A stretch of DNA of 64,000 bases from Ifrita kowaldi (taxonomy: Eukaryota > Chordata > Aves > Passeriformes > Cinclosomatidae), in NCBI GenBank assembly GCA_013398055.1, contig VZRS01012467.1, forward strand, positions 202,100 to 266,099, given 5' to 3'. The stretch's first letter is position 1; every line of letters starts with the position of its first letter. The notes beneath the pieces were generated by a model. It was not told where the DNA came from. It ran no database searches and worked only from the letters and a program-made list of their open reading frames with translations. Below, one piece after another: positions 38,402 to 51,949 of this stretch. The position numbers and the translations under genes are program-made.

Positions 38402-38486
38402 TTATGATGAAACTGTATGGCACCATCAGCTTCAGAGAAAAGATGCACATTTACAAACAACATGCACAAGAAAACGCTTTTGTGCT
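38402..38486 (+). repeat. Inverted repeat arm A (85 bp)
   Basis: This 85-bp block matches the reverse complement of 39762-39846 without gaps and with about 8 mismatches. The shared core includes ACTGTATGGCACCATCAGCT followed by TCAGAGAAAAGATGCAC. I do not recognise the family. Confidence 0.85.
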
Positions 38487-38629
38487 CACCAGAACATTGC
38501 AGTCTTACCAAAAAGCTGAGGCAGGCAGCCTGAGGAGTTACTAAGAGAAGATAATCTAGGTTTTCCTCATTTCTCTCCCAGATCAGTCACGTCTAGCTGC
38601 TAAGAGAATTGTTAACATTAATTAAACAA

Positions 38630-39258
38630 GTGCCTTTGTGGCCAAGAAGGCCAATGGTTTTCTGGGATGCATTAGAAGAGCACTGCCAGCTCTTCCAGGG
38701 GTGATCCTAATCCCTCTGCTCAGCCCCAGGGAATGAGCAGAGACACACATCAGGAATGCTGTGTCCAGATCCGGGCTCCTCAGGACAGCAGAGACCTGGA
38801 GCTCCTGGAGTAGGTCCCGCAGAGGTTGCGGAGATGAGGAAGGGCATGGAGCAGCTCTCTCACAAGAAAAGGCTGAGGGACCTGGGGCTGTTCAGCCTCG
38901 AGAGGAGGCATAGCTGAGAGGGGCTCTCATCCCTGTCTGTACCTGTCTGCTGGGAAGGCTCAGAGCAAGGACCAGGCTCTGCTCCCTGGGGCCCAGCAAT
39001 GGGACAAGAGACCATGGGCAGAAATGGATGCCCAGGAAGTTCCACCTGAACATGACAAAGAACTTCTTTCCTATGCAGTGACCAAGCACTGGAACAGAGA
39101 CCAGAGAGGGTGTGGAGTCTCCCTCACTGGGGATATTCCAGACCTGTATGGACACAGTCCTGTGCCTTGTGCTCTCCGATGACCTTGCTTGAGCAGGGAG
39201 GTGGGACCTGATGACCCACTGTGGTCCCTTCCAACCTGATCCACTCTGATTCTCTGAA
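38630..39258 (+). repeat. CR1 LINE 3' fragment, about 630 bp
   Basis: The longest CR1 copy in the window. It shows typical blocks: GTGGCCAAGAAGGCCAATGG, later AAAAGGCTGAGGGACCTGGG, CTGTTCAGCCTCGAGAGGAG, and a 3' end with CTGTGGTCCCTTCCAACCTG and CTGATTCTCTGA. It covers the C-terminal end of the ORF2 region and the 3' UTR in a decayed state. Confidence 0.93.
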
Positions 39259-39761
39259 AATACCCAAGCTGTAAACAAAGAGCAAATCACAGCCACTACG
39301 TACAAGTGTGGTACTTCAGACGAGATTTAGCACAGCAGCAACAGAATGTCATCTGTCCAAACACCTGCATTGCTTACCATAAACTAGTATGTGTTAACCA
39401 CCTTAGCCTTATGAGGACCTGAGCATCCAGATTCATATCTGCATTGTACAGCCAAAGAAGACAGATACTGAAACTTTACCTACTTGGCATTTCCAGTTCA
39501 TTTTCAAGCATAGGCTTAGAGTGGGGCAAGTCTAAACTGCTTCTCAGAAAATATTCTCCATGACCATGCTTCATCTCTGCTAAGGACCTATCCAAACCAA
39601 ATTCCCTTCCTTCCCGCATTCGCTTCTAAAAGGTTCCAAAAGATGTTCCAGATCTGTTACATGGTTGAGAAGTCCTGGAAACAAGGGAAAGAATGGGGGA
39701 AGCACAGAAGAAGGAACCTCAAGGCAGACACTTTTAGCATCAGTAGACTTGTCAAGTTTTT

Positions 39762-39846
39762 AGCACAAAAACATTTTGTTGTCCACATTGTTTGTAAACG
39801 TGCATCTTTTCTCTGAAGCTGATGGTGCCATACAGTTTCGTCATAA
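39762..39846 (-). repeat. Inverted repeat arm B (85 bp)
   Basis: Reverse-complement partner of 38402-38486. Both arms read YDETVWHHQLQRKDA in one frame, and one of the differences is synonymous, but similarity stops sharply at both ends. The arms enclose the CR1 at about 38630-39258. Confidence 0.85.
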
Positions 39847-41868
39847 AGCAGCTTATTTGGGCACAACCAGGGCAACACAGACTTCTTATGTATTTCTTCA
39901 TTAATAGAAGACATCTTGAAAGTATTGACTAAATTTTAACTAGCTACCTAAATGCTATTCAGCAATCCTTACAATAAGGATGACTACACTAACAGGCTGG
40001 AATGATAAGAGTAGGTGAAATGGAATGAGGAACATGAGCAATAATTTGTGGAATTGTTACTTCATACTAAATCCACACCAAAATTATCTAATTTCAAAAA
40101 CAATGCTAGATTTAAGCAGTGTTTAATGGTGCAAGTTATGCAAATACAGACAAAGCCATCCTTTCAGCTCCCTGCGGTTATAAGTACTGTCCAGAAAAGA
40201 TGAAAGAATGCTCCAGCAGTCCATAACTTATATCACCTTTATCGCCTCTAGAACCTAGTTGCAAATAAGGAAGCAATTGTAAATGCTACAATAGTTGATA
40301 CAAAAATAGCTTACAGGGCCCAAACAAAACCAGATACACATCTCTGTTGAGTCCTGTAACAGTTTCATTTGCAATAATAGCAGGAATATTAAGATAAAGA
40401 ACATAAGTTTCACAGATTAGTATTCTATCTGTTTCCATGACAGAGGCTGCATCTGTGTTTTAATAACACAACCTAGTCTACACCACAGCTCTGAAGTCAT
40501 CCAAGGTCAAGAAGCAGCTGTGGCAGAAATGGCACCGAGCCTGGAGAATTTCAGCTCTCTTGTTAATGATTGTATAAATAAAAAATTAGCTCGTCAACAC
40601 ATTATACAAGATTTTCTCCACACCTCTAACCGATTTGATGTAAAAATCCAAACACTATTCAGCACTGACAAACCCACTCAAGACTTCTAAGCAGCGTTAA
40701 ATTACCATTCACACAGAGCCTAACGTCTTTAAGTAGCAGTAGGAGAGGTCACACAACTGCTGCTTAAAAGCAGGTTAATTCAGGTACCTCTGACTCACAA
40801 TGTAATGGAGCCTCACTTGCTATAAATGATACTGGCAGCCGGTGATTCAATTTGTAGCGCTGCTAAAAAAAGCAGTTCCAGAGGCCAGAAACAGCCCAGG
40901 GCAAGGTACTCCTTTTGAATGAGACTTTTCACGCAACCTTCAATTACACGAAAAAAATCCCACCCTTATATATTTTGCAGCCTTAGTGTCCGTCGCACCT
41001 TCCAGATTTATAAAAATAGAGTGATTTCTTTACAGCTTGACAACATCATTAAAAGTACCCATAGTTTTAGTGACTGGAAACAAAAGGCTCAAGTCTCAGG
41101 GTTTCCATTAAACACCTACTCCTAAACCAGTAACAAACATTTCAAGCTTAACCACAGAAATGAAAGCCGTTGCTTTACATTTCTTTTTTTAATGGAGCAA
41201 ACAACATAAGATAGTCATGTATAAGAGAAAAAATCCAACCCCCAACATCTCACTGATCCTCCCATCAGTAATGGATAAGAGGTATATTTATTCTTTGCAG
41301 GAGGCTGAATTCAACTGGGAAAAAGAATATCCTACATACTCTTACAAAGAGGTTTTGAATTATAATCCTAGTTATAGAAGTTTAAAGTTACATAACTTGA
41401 AAATCATCCAATCAAGAAGGCAAAATGCAATAATTCCGGGAGTAATCTACTAGAAATCCAGTGCCAACTTGATGAATTTTGCTGCTTATGACTTGTAAAA
41501 ACAGTTCTCCTCCAAATAGGGAATTTTGTCTTTTAAAAGAAAATCCTCTTACTTACTGCTTACTTTGCATGAAACTTATTCTAAACGGAGCAGTCCACAA
41601 AGAAGAATTTTTCTCTTCTCCAGTCTTCAAAGATATATTCATCTCTAAAAACATATTACAACTACCTTATTGCAGTATCAGCAACCAGCAAGAAGTAAAA
41701 TAAAAAATATATAGGACACAATCTTACAGACTACTGCCAGAGTTGTGTTACTAAAAAGTACACAGATCTCCACAGCATGCTGAACCAACCTAACTTTTTA
41801 AAAGCAAAGGGTAAACTTGCATTAATGAACTTTATTCACAGAAATTTGGACTTCACTCAAGGAAAACG

Positions 41869-41909
41869 AAGATACTGGACTAGATAAGGCTTATCTAGTC
41901 CAGTATCTT
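41869..41909. repeat. Near-perfect 41-bp palindrome
   Basis: Left arm AAGATACTGGACTAGATAAG (41869-41888), one centre base (41889), right arm CTTATCTAGTCCAGTATCTT (41890-41909). The arms are exact reverse complements over 20 bp, so the strand could fold into a tight hairpin. Function unknown. Confidence 0.95.
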
Positions 41910-44900
41910 AAGACAAGACTGAAATACACTCAGAAAGAAAATAAGAGTAGCTGCAAAATCAAGCAACTCTGTACTTCATTTGGGTGATTTAACTTCCACT
42001 AACAATCTCCTTCTTGAAGTAGCGACAGCTCACCATGAGCTTTTAATAGGCATTGTCCCAGACTGCTATCAGACTACAAGTGTCTGAGCCTTCACACACC
42101 CTGACTGCAGTGCTACTATCTTTTCCAGGATCTTGAGAGTACATCTGAATGACGTTTTACAGTTATGGCACACATGGACTACTCAGAAAGATTCTTCCAT
42201 TTTTCAAATTTCCTACTTTTAAGAGTCTTAAAATAGAACTCAGCTGCCCATTGCACCACTGTTGCTGCAGTCCGAACCAGGACAAATGCCAAGCCAGCAA
42301 CGTACAGCCAATATTTGCATGATTTGATCATTTAAATTTCCTCTGACTTGTGTTGTCTAAGTCTGGTTAAACAGCAGGTATCCAAATATATGGTATAGGA
42401 AAGGAAAACTAGGCATTGAAACTCTCTAACCATCCATGCAGTCAATATCCCTTTACACATTCCTGTGTCCAGCCACTTGCTGTTTTTGGAATAAAAGCAA
42501 TGACAGTAAACTAAAACCTAACAACAAACAATTCAAAAGAAAAAATTCTCAAAACGGGTAAGCCAAAGGCACATGTAACAGCACTAGTGAAGCCCTCATA
42601 TCTGCACTGGGAATTATTCAGCATGCAAAACCTTGTAAGAACAAAGTATTTATATGTGTTTATTAGCATACTAGAGTCACTGGATTTCCATGGGCTTACT
42701 GCCAATTTTTATTCAGCAATGACAACTCACATAGCAGCTTGTCACATCGACATCACTGACTATTCCCACTTCTCAAAAGCTATGCCAAGTTTCTGAAATT
42801 ACATTAATGAATTATCAGACGTGCTTGAAGGAAAGGATTGCTGTCACTCACTTCCCCTTCCTGAAGGCTCCCAATTACTGTCATATAAGCTGGTAAATAA
42901 GGAAGGGCTTTTTTCCCCACCTCCCTTTCCTGGGGAAGGACAAGTCACATTTTTATTTTATTTTAATACCTGTATTAGTCACAGGAAGACACTGTAGAAC
43001 ACTGGGGTTTTTTTTTTTTTCAATTGAGATTTTAGCTAAAATATACCTGTGACTGTTTTAATACCTGGTGAGTAAACCTGACTCCACATCCCTTTCTTCT
43101 CCTATAGTGTCTAATGCGATAGTCACATCATCACATCCTCAAATGCCAATACCAAGGATTTCTGTGGAAGTCTTTCTTCCTGGTATGTCCTGAAATCATC
43201 TACATCATGGCCAAGCTTCAATTTGACAGAGCTCAAGTTGTTCTATTCTAAACTGGTCTAGTGAATCTAAAAACTCACATAAAGATGGCTGTGAGCATAC
43301 AATTCTCCTCAGAATCACACCCACAGACATCCCCACCCCGCCCTTGAGTGCTATTTTATTAGAAGCATTCGACAGAGAAATTCCACTGAGAAAGGAGTGA
43401 CCAGAAAAGCTTACTACAGATCACTGTTTGCTGAAGGCATGTAAATCCTCAGATTTACAGAAAATCAGGAGGGAAATATCTCATTCCCATGAACAACAGT
43501 GCAGATGTTAACACTTAGGTTATTCTGCCTCAACTGATCAATTTTCAATACTCTCAGTAAAGGAATAAATGCAAAATAAAAAAAAAAAAAAAAAGCCTGA
43601 TAGCTACTTGCCAATGTTGATATCATTTTATTAGTCCTATTTTTATTCTTTCCTTTTCGCAAATGCAACAGAAAGGAGAAAGAACATCACACCTTAAGGA
43701 CAAATTAAAATTTTGCCAAGTTTCCCCCCACTAAGAATATATTCTGCAAAAAATCAGACAGCCAGAGAGAAGGTAAGTCTTAAGTCTAGTAATAATTAGA
43801 GAAAAGGGGTAAATTTAGTACAAGTATAACTAAGGAATTTATTTTGATTTGCAACCAACTCGGCTATGCCTTTTTGCTTTCTGGTTAAGGTGTTTGAGAG
43901 CTTTGTCCACAGCCTTTCACTTTATTATTTTAATTAAAAGAAGAAGTATCTTGCACTCCAACTCAATCTTTATGCCTACAGGCAGGTCAACAGTAAAACA
44001 CTAAGCAGCATCACTGAAGGGAAAACTGAAAAGCTGTTTCCCAATGCATTCTGACGCAAGTTAGAACTAGGTTATTCCACATACCTCCACTCTCATACTG
44101 TTAATCAACAGCGAACCTCTTATAAAAAAAACAGAGATGGCATGATTTAGAGGGTTTCCAAACACAGTCAACCCTTATTTTGAGCACTTTTTCTGTGCAC
44201 TGAAATTATTCATGTCCCTGAAGATTCTTTACACAAATACATCCTTAAAATGGAATAGATGGCTCAGGAGACAAAAACAGACGGAAACACAAAGTAAGAC
44301 ATCTTCAAGCCAAGAAATGGCTTTGTAAAAACTACAAAACAGTGGATAAGCAGCATTAAAAGTTAGCACGGAAGAGGTATCTTCAGCTAGCATGATTTAA
44401 TACAGCACACAAGTACAGGAAACTAACAATCCACACACAGGTTAGCAAGTCCAGAAGACAATCCTGCTGGCTCACATCTCTTCAGTAGAATCTGACAATA
44501 GCTGGCAACAAACCAGTTACATTTTAAATAGTCTGGTCTATTCCAAGCAACCAAAGTTTAAGTAATTCTCACGTTCCTGAGTAACATTTTCTTTCCGCTG
44601 TTACGATTCACTTACAAAGACGTTACAGTGTCAAGGCTTCTATCCATAAGGCCTGGTTTAAACAATGAAGACTAAAATTAAAATTGACTATAGGTTTTTG
44701 CAGCACTAATAAGGCCTCCTTTTTAATTAATTCTACAGGAGGCCTTCTCACACAATTAAATAGGAGAATTGACTCATAAAACAGGAAGGACAGCCTGAGT
44801 TGTTGCCTCTGGTTTAACTAATCCAGTCCATTTTATCAGGCCAGTATAGCCTAACTTATCTTTATCTTTCTCCATTTCTCCTTCCAAATTTATAACACCA

Positions 44901-47900
44901 AAGTGGTCACAATGCTCCCTAACTTCTCACCAGTTCCAGAGGAAGCGGTGATGTTTTGATAATTCTCAGTAAAGTCCAAGAACAAAGAGTACCACAGGTT
45001 GCTCCATTATCCAAACAACCCATCCTGCAACTCCGAACTATAAAGCAATGAAACTAAGAGGCAATAAGCCATCTCTGTTACCTCCATTAGCTGGCTGAAT
45101 TGATGAGTGGCTCAGACCAGAACAAAGTTAAATGAAAAAGAAAAAATTAGAAGAAAAATAGGGAATATCAGAGAATGAAAGATCATTAAAGAGGACAGGA
45201 GAGGTAAAGATAACCATGCATCCAGGAAAAAAAAAAAACTACAAGAAAATGGAGCATTTGAGCAAGCAAAGAGACAAAGACTCATTAGAGAAAAGTTATT
45301 TCAAGTCTGGAAAGGTGCATCGGAGACTGGTATTTCCTTTGCAATTGCTTTAGTAACTTGTGAGACTTTGCCCTGTTCTCATCTGGTTTTGATCCAAAAT
45401 CCAGATCCCTCTACAAAGCAAGCAAGACCAAGAATTACTGTCCTTCAGAGCTGCTAAGTAAGAGCAAGTAATTTTCCAACTTCCAAAACTTTCTGAATTT
45501 TGTCTACCCACACAATAATTAACAACAATGCAGGTCACCAGTGACAATTTCTGTATGATGATAAACAGCTATTTATGAAGATCTTTCAAATGTAATTAAT
45601 TAGTTCTGTTTATGTTTAGGGGACTTTGGTGATTTGGTAGGAAGCCCCTCAGACACAGCTAGAACCAACTGCCCAGACGCTAAGTTAAACAAACAATTGC
45701 TCTAGAAAAGCTCAAGAAATACATATGCGACATCATACACAGCTCAGAAGGTTTTTCATTTGTAGAGGGTGGAGGCTCAGACTTACTTCACAATTCCTGC
45801 TCTTTCTTCCATACGTAGATTGTAAAGCAGGACAGCATGTTGCTGCTTCCTATCTCCTCAAATTGCTTCAAACTGTGGCACAAAACCTAGGCTTGATTTT
45901 GGTACAATGAAATAGGAATTTTAAATTGTGACACTCCACAAACAGAGATGATTGCTTCACTGGACACATGAGCAGATTTTTCAAGATTTTATAAGCATAG
46001 TGTTCACTTATAAAAGCAGGGGAACCTTTTCTACTAAGCCTCACAGAGAACAGCTTATACCCAGAAAGGTGAGATTTAATTACCATTAGGCCTGCGTTAC
46101 TGCCAGAGTCATTAATGGTCATAAAATAATGTTTATGCAACATGTCACAATTCAGGAATGCCACATAAGCTAATCAAATGCACTTTCTACTATTGTTTTA
46201 CAATTTAGCTTCCAGTAATTTCAAGGTCTCTCTTTCAGTTCTTGCATCTTAGCACAGAACTGAAAAAAAAAAACCCCACAGGACAAAACGCTTTAGACCT
46301 GCTCTACTGTGAGTGCCAGATTTATCAGATACAAACTGGATAATGAAATCCTAACATTTCTATTTGTTGGTACAGTTCTAACATCAAGTAGTACCTGAAG
46401 AACCTGAATTCCATTCTAAAATGGTAACAAAAGAAGTAGAGGTGGAGGGAGAACAAGCTGAAAGAATGTAACTTACAGGAAAAGTAAGTCAACAGTAAGA
46501 GTTATTTCAGTCACTTTTGAAGGGCATTTATATTACACAGTGACTGTAGTAAGACAAGGAGAAGTTACTCATTCAAATACAATTGCTAGAAAAAGTGAAG
46601 AGTACTAAGTCATTATGAGTAACATTTATTCTAAAAACAAAGCACAGAGAAAGTTAAATGCTACCGAACACTGGGAGTGTTCCACGGAACCCGGTTTATT
46701 AACAAGCAGGTAGTTAAGACCATCCTCCTTGGTAGGAATTTCAATTCATTCGCGTTGTAATACCTTCCCTGAACCTCACTCCTTTTGCCCTAAAGATAGC
46801 GCCTAATTTTGAGCTGGGGACCAACACTGGCTGCCACAATTTATCAAAAATATTTAGCTGCAAGTCTCTGAAAACCTCCAACGCACAGTAAAGAGATGAG
46901 ATTCCTGCTACTCTAGTAGATGTCTGCTTTGTAAATAGTATGGAAGTTAAAAGTTGTAGTTGAAAACCCTTCCAACTCGCTCACCATTTGAACTGAAGTA
47001 ATTGCTCAAAATGAGTTCAGGAGAAAGTGCTGAGAAGACCTTTAGATCCAGGCTACAAGTATTCCTGCTCCATCAGCTGATCAACTAGCATTTTGTTAGC
47101 AACAACAGGTTTAAAGACAACCATACCTCAATCTTAAAAGCTTATCCTAACAGGGTCTAATAAAGACAGAAGCATCCTGAAAAATAACTACATGTGGAAA
47201 GTCCAGATTTTAATTGAAGATTAACAGCCTGCTTTTAAAGAGTAGTTAATTAGATAATTTAAAAAACACCTATTAAACTGGAATAGTAGAGAGATGAGAC
47301 CAACCAGACTTTCCATGTTAAAACAAAAACCAAACTAAAAGAATTCAGGAACCACCTGCGAGATCTAACTTTCGCAGCCTAGCACATTTCAGCTACACCA
47401 AACACTTTGTTTCTTCAGTTCTTGCAACTGAAGCAGTCCTTTCTCAGATCGATATAGCATGCACCCCACAAACACCAGAAATTCAGTAACTGAAAGATAA
47501 TACTTTAAGAAGTCGTTTTGCAAGCAATGTGTAGTGACAGGGGTCTATTCAGCAAGAAGCAAGAACATGTCCTTATGGTGGTTTTAGTGACCATGGCTGG
47601 AAGGCATAACTGTCAGTAAAATTTCCAGCTTCTGTAATGCTCAACTCCAGACTCACCACAGTATTCTCTGACACACTCTCTTCTGTGTTCTTTGTATCAC
47701 ATTACATGGCAACTCTGTCACAATCTATGTGAAGCAAGCGAAAGATCTGTCCCTCCAGCGACACTGCCACTACTTTTCAGTTTAACTCCCTATCTTCCAT
47801 TTCTTATGTAGCAGAACGAGAAAAAAAAAATCTTTTTGTGTGTCAAAACAACCCTCTTCCCTTGTCTCCCCTCTCCACCTCACAACTCTCTCTCATATGA

Positions 47901-50900
47901 AGATTTTGTCCATGTTCCCAAAAAAACCCTTCATTTTAACAAGGTAGCTTACATTGTGGGCCTCCACCTATTCTGTACAATCAAATGATAAAGAGAGATT
48001 TTATTCTCCGTGTGGTTTTTAGGCTTCCTGAAATACTTCTTCTTTCTGGGGGAAGAAAAGCTAACCTAGCATGTGAGGCAGAAGTTCTTATGTAAAAGTC
48101 TGCATGGGATGCCCAGGCCCTTTTGTATATGTGTATATGCCCTGATGCATGCGATAAGTCATCTCTACCTGCTGAAAATTTCCCTAGACCCCCTGCAGCT
48201 GCCCTCTTTCTCACTCCATTAGAAAGTAAACTCAATGTGAGGCTAGGACACCCATTATACACGGATGAAACACTCCTCTACACTTTCCAACACAGAGCAG
48301 TGCACAACTGGTACTGCCTCTGACAACACACATTTACAGCAAATTATTTAGAATTCCTGCTATTTCTATCACCAAAATCTCTTTCTTCTCCAGCTGATAG
48401 CCCCAAATATGTTGCTACCATGCAGTAACAGGAAAGCTGTTTCCTCAAGCACTCTAATCAGAAATTATTTTTATATCAAAAAAAATCTATTTACAGTAAG
48501 CTATCAGGACGTTTGCACCTTCTTGCCCATTAGCACACTTCCACAAATAAAAAACCTCACTAGGAAATCAGTTAGCCCTTGGAAATCTAATACCATTTCA
48601 ACTTTTACTGTACTGGTAACGAAGAAAATGAAACTGATGCAAAAGATAATTATCAAGAGATGCACTTCTTCAGAAAAACAAGTGGTCACACCCAGTGATG
48701 GGAACTGCACCTAATTCGGGGCACACTGTGGAATCTCTGCACAAAAAGGAAAGTAATATAACGTAAGTAAACATTTGTGGTTTTCTTTCTCAGTTATCAG
48801 AGTCTCCAGACTTCAGACTACATTACTGTAACAGAGCCTACATGGAATCTTGAAGGTCATACTGAAATTTCAGTTGGTGCAGCATGTTTGTACAATAATC
48901 TTTCACAACAGGAGCATATTATATCTTTATTCCTGTACGATAATGGTTTCACATTCATTACCTAGTACAGTCCAAGACATTAATTTCAAAATACAAATTC
49001 CCCTATGGGTTATCTCTCACGTACTTTGAGTGAGATTTGTTTTTCTGGCCCAACAGCCAATGTTACTTGGCATGCTCCAGCAAACAACCACCTGATTTAC
49101 TGGGTGTGGGAAAAATCACCACAAAACCACACAGACTTTCATCTGCAAAATGATTCAGTGAATCCATGGGGGGAAAAGAATTTTAAACCATGAGTAGGCT
49201 TTGCAAAAAATTACAAAGTTTTATAAAGGTCACCTGCTTAAAAGATACTTTGTACTGGCTTCTGCATCACTGTTCTGAGATTCTTGGGAAGTTTGGGCAC
49301 TTACATGCAGATGAGTTCTTTCTTTCTAATTCAGCTTTACATGTCATACCATTGGAAAGCTACGACTCCACAAGTTCTTTCAAATGGACAAAACTTTTTC
49401 CCAAGTATCCAGCATGTAAACTATAATTCCTGGTGCAGAATAAAAAAAAAAACCAAAGGTAATTATCCTTCCTATCACATATTACAGACTGGGAATGGTC
49501 AATTTTCTAAGTATAATGGAAAACCCTTTTACAGCACTCATTAGCTAAGAGATAGAAACCCTAATTAAATGGGATGTCAGTCTTTGCCATCACTATCAAA
49601 GGTAGTCAGCGTTAGTGTCACCCAAGACTTCTGAACCACATAAAAAGTAAGTAAAGCATTATTTTAATATACACATTCACTGAATCTCAACTTCTGTGAT
49701 GCTTAATTCAACCAAGATTGAAAATGGCTTCCACCCAGATTGCTGGTGAACCATGGGCAACACGTCAGAAGTTTCCAAAAGCAATCCTGCTCAGTTCTCT
49801 CCAATTGCTTTAGCATGAGCACTTTTATGTAATTATACATGTATCAAGATGCCCCTAAATTAAACGCTGCCATATTAATGTCCGCAATTTCCAGATTTAA
49901 ACGTTCATCTGTTCACCGGAACATTAGCTTTTTAAATTATCAGCATATAGCAATCCCATCAAAAATTTCTAAAATGTTTAGCTTTAAACTAAGCTAGTTT
50001 GGATACAAACCTGACAAAAAAACCTCGCAAAAACAAACAACGAAACACCAGAAACCATAGAAGTTACTTCCCATTTATCTTGATGACGGTTCCTGCTGCT
50101 CATAAGTGACTGCCAAACTCAAGTCTCTGGTTGTCAAAACAGACTGCTCTGATGGCACCTGCCTTTCTAAATTCCCCTCCAAGCAGCCTGGCAGGCTGTC
50201 TGCTTTGACAGACCCTTTTCTAGGACAGGAAGGCAAAGCTATAAGCTATCGCTGGGAAAGGAAAAGGTGCCTGATAAGGTCTGCTCCTATTTATGTCAGT
50301 GGGAACCATAATTTCATTATCAGCATTGTGTATTAATGCACGAAAGAAAGCCAAGATGTTCCTAGTGAAGCTTAGAAACTGGCAATAATATACAGACTGC
50401 TCCTGAACACAGGTTATTTATACAGCTATGAAGTTCCATATTAGCTTCACTGACTTCAAATGCAGCAATACAGATATTTACAGCTGACAAAATTGACAAC
50501 CTCCACATCCTTATATACCTGAAAGAAGTAAGAAGAGGTAAGTTCAGGAACACATTAACTTCTGCCTCATAGTATTCCTGTGTTATCTCACAGTTCTATA
50601 GCCATATAATGTGAACAGAGTATAAATGCTGAATTTAACAGCTGCATTTCTCTTCCAGCAGGTCATTAAATGACAGCATTGCTACACTAGTTACAACGAT
50701 TAAAGCAGCTGAGCCACAATCCAGGTTACTTTGAACCTTTTAATTATTTTTGCAAATTTTTAATTTTTCCCCCACTTTAGTAATTTTCAATATGGCAAAA
50801 ACACACAGAAAACCGTAGCTTCTGCTGGAGGAACAAATGATTTGTCACTCGTACTTGACTGAAATTTATAAAAATAAGAGATACACTCTGGAGAAAAAGG

Positions 50901-51566
50901 CATGCGGAGGAAAACAAAACGTTTCTAGGAAAAAAAACCCCTGCATCAGTTCCCTGCTTTAAAACAGGACAGGCCTCACAATGGCTTTTGAGGACAAAAC
51001 CTAACACCAGGACGTTCCCAACCATCAGAGCAAATTAAAACCCAGCTATACCAACACCGCACCCCCGGCATGAAACCCTACCCACTCTGTGGGTGCAATC
51101 CAACAGCCAAAACAATGCCAGGGTGGAAAAGTAGCGCAAGTCAGGGAGATACTGTGCGGTTTCCCCATCGTTTGTCCCCACGCAGAGGGAGCCGGGGCCA
51201 CCTCACTCTTCCCTCAGGCACGACAGACAAAAGAGCCACAACCCAGGGCGGAGAGGTGTCCTGGGGACGGGTAGGGCTCTATCATTATTTTCCCTCCGTC
51301 TCTGTTGTTCAACGCGACACAGGGATGAGTTTTCTCACGCAGAGGCACGCAGAGCCCCTGGAAAAAACAACAGCAGGCAGGGGGGGACACAAAAGCCGCC
51401 TGTCCCTCGGCCGCCGCAGCCTGAGGCGATACTGCCTCTCCCCACCCCCAGCCGGACCCAGTCCCTGTCCGCCTCCCCCGCACCGGGCGCGGCGACCCGC
51501 GATCCCTCCCCACCTGCCGGAGCGTTCGGAAATTGCGCCCGGTAGGAGCCTGAAGCTTGGCGAGGC

Positions 51567-51645
51567 ACAGAGTCACAAAATTTTTAGAAGTAGAAAGCAC
51601 CTCTGGAGACCATCTCGTCCAAGCTCCCGCCCCGCCGCCTCCTTC
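51567..51645 (-). repeat. CR1 3' remnant inside CpG island
   Basis: The plus strand reads CACAGAGTCACAAAATTTTT, then AGCACCTCTGGAGACCATCT and CGTCCAAGCTCC, matching the reverse complement of a CR1 3' end (agaggtc, ctccagagg and tggactagatgatct style text). It is old and short. Confidence 0.75.
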
Positions 51646-51715
51646 CTCAGCAAGGCGGGCAGAGCTCTCCGGCCCTATTGTTCCCCATACTCCGCGGCGG
51701 AGGCAGCGCACTCAC

Positions 51716-51907
51716 CACGCGGCCCGGGCTTCCTGCAGCGCCCACCGGCCCCCTCAGCTCCGGCACACCAGGGCTGCTACAGCGCCCTGCTGCTGCTGCC
51801 GCTCTTCCAGCAGTGCCCGCGGGCCCCGGGGCAGCGCNGTCAGGGATGGTCTCAAATCTCCGCTGCCTTTCCCCTTTCCGGTGAAGATTTTTTTAACCCC
51901 TCTCACC
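51716..51907 (-). other. RC3H1: Candidate alternative donors of RC3H1 non-coding exon 1
   Basis: Reading the minus strand, GCGTG|GTGAGTGCG (exon side ending at 51716) and AAAGGAG|GTGAGAGG (exon side ending at 51907) are strong splice donors inside the CpG island. Either could end a first non-coding exon joined to the exon near 29235. This is inference from consensus only. Confidence 0.4.
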
Positions 51908-51949
51908 TCCTTTTGTCGTAGTTAGCGGGCTCGGGGTGGAGGTCGAGGC

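Larger units (their letters stand above)
29205..51906 (-). other. RC3H1: RC3H1 5' UTR exon remainder and 5' intron territory
   Basis: About 22.7 kb separate the start codon from the CpG island. The exon with the start codon probably begins at 29235. Other non-coding 5' exons may lie here but cannot be placed from sequence alone. Visible contents are two CR1 copies (31068-31132, 38630-39258), an 85-bp inverted repeat pair around the second, a 41-bp palindrome at 41869-41909, and AT-rich unique sequence. Open frames over it are short and I accept none as genes. Confidence 0.7.

Noticed and set aside
51070..51921. 283-codon plus-strand open frame across the CpG island
   Set aside because: It is the longest open frame, but it lies in GC-rich sequence where stops are rare, crosses an N and a CR1 remnant, and is dominated by Pro, Ser, Arg and Ala with no domain.
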